Below the pieces are notes generated by a model. It had not been told where the DNA came from. It ran no database searches and saw only the letters and a program-made list of their open reading frames with translations. A program made the position numbers and the translations under genes. This document shows, one piece after another, positions 60,052 to 64,000 of a stretch of 64,000 nt of DNA. This DNA is from Sphingosinicella humi. GTDB lineage: Bacteria > Pseudomonadota > Alphaproteobacteria > Sphingomonadales > Sphingomonadaceae. The stretch spans positions 682,001-746,000 of the forward strand of contig NZ_QFFF01000001.1 in assembly GCF_003129465.1 (NCBI RefSeq), written 5' to 3'. Every line of letters starts with the position of its first letter. Positions within the stretch are counted from its first letter, which is position 1.

Positions 60052-61667
60052 TAGTAGCGTGCCTCTCCCGGCTTCAGTTCTTGTTCTGTGTGGACCCCAG
60101 CCGCCGCCGGCTCGCCGACCTCTCGCTGCCCCGCGAGCACGTGGCTATGATCCGCATTGTCGACATCTTCATGCATCAGGCGTCGGACGAATGGCGATAC
60201 CGCGATAACCGCAACGCCGACGCCGATCCCTACCCAACCGATGGTGCTGTAGACGTCGAGCACGGGCGTGGCCGCCGCGCCCTCCGCGGCCCCCTCGCCT
60301 CCGGTGGCTTGCGCGATCAGGCCGCCGATGAAATTACCCGCCGCGCTGGCCAGGAACCAGGTTCCCATGATGAGACCCACCATTCGGGCCGGGGCGAGCT
60401 TCGTCATCGCCGAGAGGCCCACTGGTGACAGGCAGAGCTCGCCGGTCGTGTGGAGGAGATAGATGAGGAAAATGAAGATCACCGGCGTCGGATTGCCGGT
60501 TCCGGCCGCGAACGCGCCCCCGACGAGAACGAGGAAGCCTGCGCCCAGCTGAATCAGGCCCAGCCCGAACTTGGCGGGTGTCGACGGCTCCCATCCGCGA
60601 CGTGCGAGCCACAACCACAGGCCGGCGAAGACTGGCCCCAAGGTGACGATGTAGAAGGCGTTGATCGACTGGAACATCGAAGCGGGGACTTCCCAGCCGA
60701 GGATGTTCCGATTGACCTGCTCGTCCGTGTAGACGTTGAGCGACGAGCCAGCCTGCTCGAATAGCGCCCAAAAGAGCGGCTGCAGCGCGATCAGGAAAAG
60801 GGCGGCGAATATGCGGTCGCGGTCGATGCGGTCGAGCTTCGCGACGGCTGTAATCAACAGGTAGAGGACGACGCCCGCGCCGAAAGCGGCGAGCAGCCAG
60901 CCGACCACGTCCTGATATTGGATGAGGCCCCAGACGACGACCACGCCGCCAAGACCGGCGAGATAGATCATCCATTCGAACGGCACGCCCATCACGCGCT
61001 GCTTCAGCCGCTCCGGATCGGGCGCCTCGCCCCGGCCCATCAGCGCCGGCTTGCCCCAGACGAAGACGACGAGGCCCAGGAACATGCCGATGCCGGCGGC
61101 ACCGAAACCATAAGCCCAGCCATAGGTCTGGCCGAGATAGCCGGCGATCAGCGAGCCGAGGAACGCGCCGAGGTTGATGCCCATGTAAAAGATGGTGAAG
61201 GCCGGATCGCGCCGCGCGTCGCCCTGGCCGTAGAGCTGGCCGACGATGGCGGAGATGTTCGCCTTCAGGAAGCCGACGCCCATGATGATGAAGGCGAGCG
61301 CCAGCCAGAAGACGTTGATCATCGGCGAATCCTGGCCGCCCGTTCCCTCGAACGCCATCAGGCCGTGGCCGATGGTGAGCAGGACCGCGCCGAACGCCAC
61401 CGCCTTTCGCTGGCCGATGTAGCGATCGGCCAGATAGCCGCCGATCACCGGCGTGATGTAGACCAGCGCCGTGTAGGCGCCGTAGATGATGTAAGCCTTT
61501 TCCTCCGAGAACAGCCAATGCTGCAGCAGATAGAAAATGAGGATGGCGCGCATTCCGTAATAGGAGAAGCGCTCCCACATCTCGGCGAAAAAGAGGACGA
61601 ACAGGCCGCGGGGATGACCGAGGAAGGTCTTGCCGCCCACGCTTGCGCTCATTGCATCGGTGGCCAC
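60051..61667 (-). CDS. Proton-dependent oligopeptide transporter (POT/PTR2 family)
   Basis: The 538-residue protein of about 12-14 helices imports di- and tripeptides with protons. The signature EMWERFSYYGMRAILIFYLL (ExxERFxYYG) is complete. FTIFYMGINLGAFLGSLIAG is the second PTR motif, and HTTGELCLSPVGLSAMTKLA follows in the C-terminal half. It is the first gene of the operon with the two amidohydrolase-family genes, which suggests uptake and breakdown of peptides or related amides. Confidence 0.93.
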   Translation of the reverse strand: MATDAMSASVGGKTFLGHPRGLFVLFFAEMWERFSYYGMRAILIFYLLQHWLFSEEKAYIIYGAYTALVYITPVIGGYLADRYIGQRKAVAFGAVLLTIGHGLMAFEGTGGQDSPMINVFWLALAFIIMGVGFLKANISAIVGQLYGQGDARRDPAFTIFYMGINLGAFLGSLIAGYLGQTYGWAYGFGAAGIGMFLGLVVFVWGKPALMGRGEAPDPERLKQRVMGVPFEWMIYLAGLGGVVVVWGLIQYQDVVGWLLAAFGAGVVLYLLITAVAKLDRIDRDRIFAALFLIALQPLFWALFEQAGSSLNVYTDEQVNRNILGWEVPASMFQSINAFYIVTLGPVFAGLWLWLARRGWEPSTPAKFGLGLIQLGAGFLVLVGGAFAAGTGNPTPVIFIFLIYLLHTTGELCLSPVGLSAMTKLAPARMVGLIMGTWFLASAAGNFIGGLIAQATGGEGAAEGAAATPVLDVYSTIGWVGIGVGVAVIAVSPFVRRLMHEDVDNADHSHVLAGQREVGEPAAAGVHTEQELKPGEARY

Positions 61668-61800
61668 TGGATCGATACTCCAACAGAGTGAGTGGCCGGC
61701 CTCCTCGGAGGCGGCCTCGTTGGAGCGGCAGACTAACGCGATAAACGCTCATGTGAAGCGGATTGTTGCCCACCCAGGACGCTGCTAGCCCCTTGAGGAT

Positions 61801-62385
61801 ATGCTCAACGATCTTTCGACCCCCCTCTCCTTTCTCCAGACCCGCCGCTCCGCGCGCCCCCGCGACCTTGTCGGACCCGGCCCGGATTCGTCACAGCTGG
61901 AGACGATCTTCCGCATCGCCAGCCGCATTCCCGATCATGGCAAGCTACACCCCTGGCGCTTCGTCCATGTGCCTCGCCGGGCGCGGCCCGCCTTCGCCGC
62001 GCTGCTGGACCGCGCCTATCGGGAAGAACGGCCGGAGCCGGGTCGGCTGGAGCTCGAGGCGAACGAGCGTTTCGCCCATCAGGCACCGACCTTGATCGTC
62101 GCCCTCTCCTGCCCGGTCGTCCCCCACAAGATTCCGGCCTGGGAGCAGGAGCTTTCCTGCGGGGCCGCCTGTTTCAGTCTGCTCGCCGGCGCCCATGCGA
62201 TGGGATTCGCCGGCGGCTGGGTGACCGGCTGGGCGGCCTATTCCGACACGGTTCGGGACGCGTTTGGAACGGCGGACGAACGCATCGCCGCCTTCATCTT
62301 CCTCGGCACGCCCGGCGTCCTGCTGCAAGAACGGCCGCGGCCGGAACTGTCGGAAATCGCGGCGGAATGGTCGCCCGCGACCTGA
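61801..62385 (+). CDS. Nitroreductase family protein (YdjA-like)
   Basis: This 194-residue FMN enzyme has FLQTRRSARPRDLVGPG (FMN phosphate contact), RIASRIPDHGKLHPWRFVHV, and the C-terminal GFAGGWVTGWAAYSDTVRDA. It resembles the short YdjA branch rather than NfsA/NfsB. It is divergent from the POT operon across 133 bases. Confidence 0.87.
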   Translation: MLNDLSTPLSFLQTRRSARPRDLVGPGPDSSQLETIFRIASRIPDHGKLHPWRFVHVPRRARPAFAALLDRAYREERPEPGRLELEANERFAHQAPTLIVALSCPVVPHKIPAWEQELSCGAACFSLLAGAHAMGFAGGWVTGWAAYSDTVRDAFGTADERIAAFIFLGTPGVLLQERPRPELSEIAAEWSPAT

Positions 62386-62439
62386 AGAATTGCGTCAGGC
62401 CAACTTGACTGCGACGCTGTATTAGTACAGCATAGCGCA

Positions 62440-62787
62440 ATGAAAAGTGATGATCGTCCGGTCTATCTGCGCCTGCGCGACGTCATCGCCGCCACGATCC
62501 TCGACGGCGAGGCCCGCGACGGCGACCCTCTTCCGTCCGTGCGCAGCCTGGCCGCCGAATATGGCGCCAATCCGCTGACCGTGGCCAAGGCCTATCAGAC
62601 CTTCCAGGACGAAGGCCTCGTCGTCGTGAAACGCGGCGTCGGCATGTTCGTGGCGGAGGGCGCCACCCGCCGCCTCCGCGACGCCGAACGCAAGGATTTC
62701 CTCGAAAATCGCTGGCCCGCCATCGCCGCCCAGATTCGCCGCCTCAATCTCGACGCGGAAGAGCTGATCGAACGCGCCCTCGCCTGA
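62440..62787 (+). CDS. GntR-family regulator (YtrA subfamily)
   Basis: The 115-residue protein has a GntR winged helix (PVYLRLRDVIAATILDGEAR, then GDPLPSVRSLAAEYGANPLT, VAKAYQTFQDEGLVVVKRGV) and only a short two-helix tail, the YtrA layout. Such regulators usually control adjacent ABC transporter genes, but none is seen here. It ends 3 bases from the convergent acyl-CoA dehydrogenase. Confidence 0.88.
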   Translation: MKSDDRPVYLRLRDVIAATILDGEARDGDPLPSVRSLAAEYGANPLTVAKAYQTFQDEGLVVVKRGVGMFVAEGATRRLRDAERKDFLENRWPAIAAQIRRLNLDAEELIERALA

Positions 62788-62790
62788 GTC

Positions 62791-64000
62791 TCAGGCCGAG
62801 AACGCCTCCTCATCGAGTCCGAACAGGCTTTCCGCCGGAGCCATGGCAGCCGCGCGGAGCCCGCGTGTTTCCGGCACCACCTGATCGAGATAGAAGCGCG
62901 CCGCGGCCTTCTTCATCGCCAGGAACCGGGAATCGCCGTCCTCGCGCTCGGCCGCGCGCAACTGGAGCGCCATCAGCCAGCCGCAGACAGCGACGGAAAG
63001 CAGGGTGAGGAAGGGATAGGCGGCGGCCATGCGGTCGTCGGTCGAGGATGTAGCGAGATGGCCTGCCACGGCTTCGCAATCTTCGATCAGCGCCATCAGC
63101 GGCGCTTCCCCGGCCGCGCCGGCACGCATGTCCGACAGCAGCGAGGCGAGGACGGCGCCGCCCTCAAGGCCCAGCTTGCGACCGACCAGGTCGGCGGCCT
63201 GGATTCCGTTCGTGCCTTCGTAGATGGGCGAGATGCGGGCGTCGCGATAATGCTGGGCGGCGCCGGTCTCCTCGATATAGCCCATGCCGCCATGGACCTG
63301 GACGCCGAGGCTGGTCACCTCGACGCCGACATCGGTGCCATAGGCCTTGACCAGCGGCGTCAGCAGATCGACGCGCGCCTGGGCGTCGGCATCGCCGAGT
63401 TGGCCGCGATCGGTGAGGCCGGCGGCGTAATAAGCGAGTGCCCGCGCCGCCTGGGTCAGCGCCTTCATCCTGAGCAGCATGCGGCGGACGTCGGCATGCT
63501 CGATGATGCGCACGGATTCGCGGCTGGCCGATCCCGCCTTGGCAGACTGCACCCTTTCCCGCGCATACCGGGTCGCCGCCTGCGTGGCGCGCTCCGCGAT
63601 CGAGACGCCCTGGAGGCCGACATTGAGGCGGGCATTGTTCATCATCGTGAACATGGCTCGCATGCCGCCCTGCTCCTCGCCGACCAGCCAGCCGACGCAA
63701 TCGTCACGATCGCCATAGGACATGACGCAGGTGGGCGAGGCGTGGATGCCCATCTTGTGCTCGATCGAAACGCAGCGGACGTCGTTGAATTCGCCGGGCG
63801 TGCCATCGTCGTTCAGCCGGAATTTGGGGACGAGGAAGAGCGAAATGCCCCGCGTTCCCTCCGGCGCGTCCGGCGTTCGCGCCAGCACGAGGTGGACGAT
63901 ATTGTCGGTGAGGTCGTGCTCGCCGAAGGTGATGAAGATCTTCTGGCCCTTGATGCGGTAGGTGCCGTCGCCCTGGGGAACGGCGCGGGTCTTGAGCGCG
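62791..64000 (-). CDS. Acyl-CoA dehydrogenase, large DmdC-like form (partial, C-terminal part)
   Basis: The gene enters from the right edge; its 5' end lies outside the window. The 402 codons present cover the middle domain (DGTYRIKGQKIFITFGEHDL, EGTRGISLFLVPKF), the helical domain with MMNNARLNVGLQGVSIAERA, GVQVHGGMGYIEETGAAQHY and ISPIYEGTNGIQAADLVGRK, where E is the catalytic base. An extra C-terminal helical domain of about 120 residues marks the 590-residue FadE/DmdC type. These act in beta-oxidation or on methylmercaptopropionyl-CoA. Confidence 0.92.
   Translation of the reverse strand, partial: ALKTRAVPQGDGTYRIKGQKIFITFGEHDLTDNIVHLVLARTPDAPEGTRGISLFLVPKFRLNDDGTPGEFNDVRCVSIEHKMGIHASPTCVMSYGDRDDCVGWLVGEEQGGMRAMFTMMNNARLNVGLQGVSIAERATQAATRYARERVQSAKAGSASRESVRIIEHADVRRMLLRMKALTQAARALAYYAAGLTDRGQLGDADAQARVDLLTPLVKAYGTDVGVEVTSLGVQVHGGMGYIEETGAAQHYRDARISPIYEGTNGIQAADLVGRKLGLEGGAVLASLLSDMRAGAAGEAPLMALIEDCEAVAGHLATSSTDDRMAAAYPFLTLLSVAVCGWLMALQLRAAEREDGDSRFLAMKKAAARFYLDQVVPETRGLRAAAMAPAESLFGLDEEAFSA

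Overview
The window is a high-GC, gene-dense bacterial chromosome segment that reads as an alphaproteobacterium, most likely a sphingomonad (Sphingomonadales). This placement is an inference. It rests on a CcrM-type adenine methyltransferase, two-part PntA transhydrogenase genes, sigma-54-driven flagellar promoters with FlbD/ftr-like palindromes, a TonB receptor next to a PepSY protein, and several conserved sphingomonad families (TIGR02587/TIGR02588, TIGR04282/TIGR04283, DUF6456, TIGR02117). Both ends cut a gene: flhA on the left and a large acyl-CoA dehydrogenase on the right. No phage, insertion sequence, CRISPR array or rRNA was seen. The foreign-looking material is limited to short palindromic repeats. 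LAYOUT. 1-15.8 kb is a flagellar locus. On the minus strand lie flhA and a lytic transglycosylase, the set flgA-flgM-flgN-like, and an unusual short MotA-like/MotB-like pair. On the plus strand lie the operon flgBCDEFGHIJKL and a canonical motAB pair. Near-consensus sigma-54 promoters precede the transglycosylase/flhA unit, flgA and flgB. A pair of identical 16-bp palindromes 21 bp apart sits between the accessory motA-like gene and flgB. 15.8-25.1 kb holds an aminotransferase, then glycerate 2-kinase and methylthioadenosine phosphorylase, then a divergent cluster of two glycosyltransferases of the families named for arsenosugar synthesis, a radical SAM enzyme, a TVP38-flavoprotein fusion and a DUF3047 protein. 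25-31.7 kb holds a thioesterase, small membrane-protein genes, an acyl-CoA dehydrogenase pair and a glutathione transferase. 31.8-38.5 kb is a probable iron or metal uptake module (TonB receptor, PepSY protein), followed by a TPR protein and a MATE exporter. 38.7-44.1 kb holds regulators, msrB, tRNA-Val, an NsrR/truncated-haemoglobin nitric oxide module and an amino acid racemase. 44.2-47.3 kb is the pntAA-pntAB-pntB operon led by a tiny cytochrome oxidase subunit IV-like gene. 47.4-56.5 kb holds a sigma-54 response regulator, a short-chain dehydrogenase, folP, ccrM, rnhB, glmM-thiD and a dicarboxylate symporter. 56.6-62.4 kb holds small proteins, a peptide (POT) transporter with two amidohydrolase-family genes, and a nitroreductase. 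The end has a GntR regulator and the partial acyl-CoA dehydrogenase. THEMES. (1) Three families of palindromic repeats are scattered through the window, and some lie inside reading frames in multiples of three bases. They appear to have added peptide segments to flgJ and to the signal peptide of an amidohydrolase-like protein, much as Rickettsia palindromic elements do. (2) One member of the amidohydrolase pair has lost its metal ligands. (3) The ccrM upstream region holds five GANTC sites in about 150 bp. (4) nsrR borrows its stop codon from an overlapping tRNA gene. (5) The glycosyltransferase/radical SAM/MtnP neighbourhood is the best candidate here for an undescribed biosynthetic pathway. 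All functions are read from the sequence and from family memory; no database search was run.
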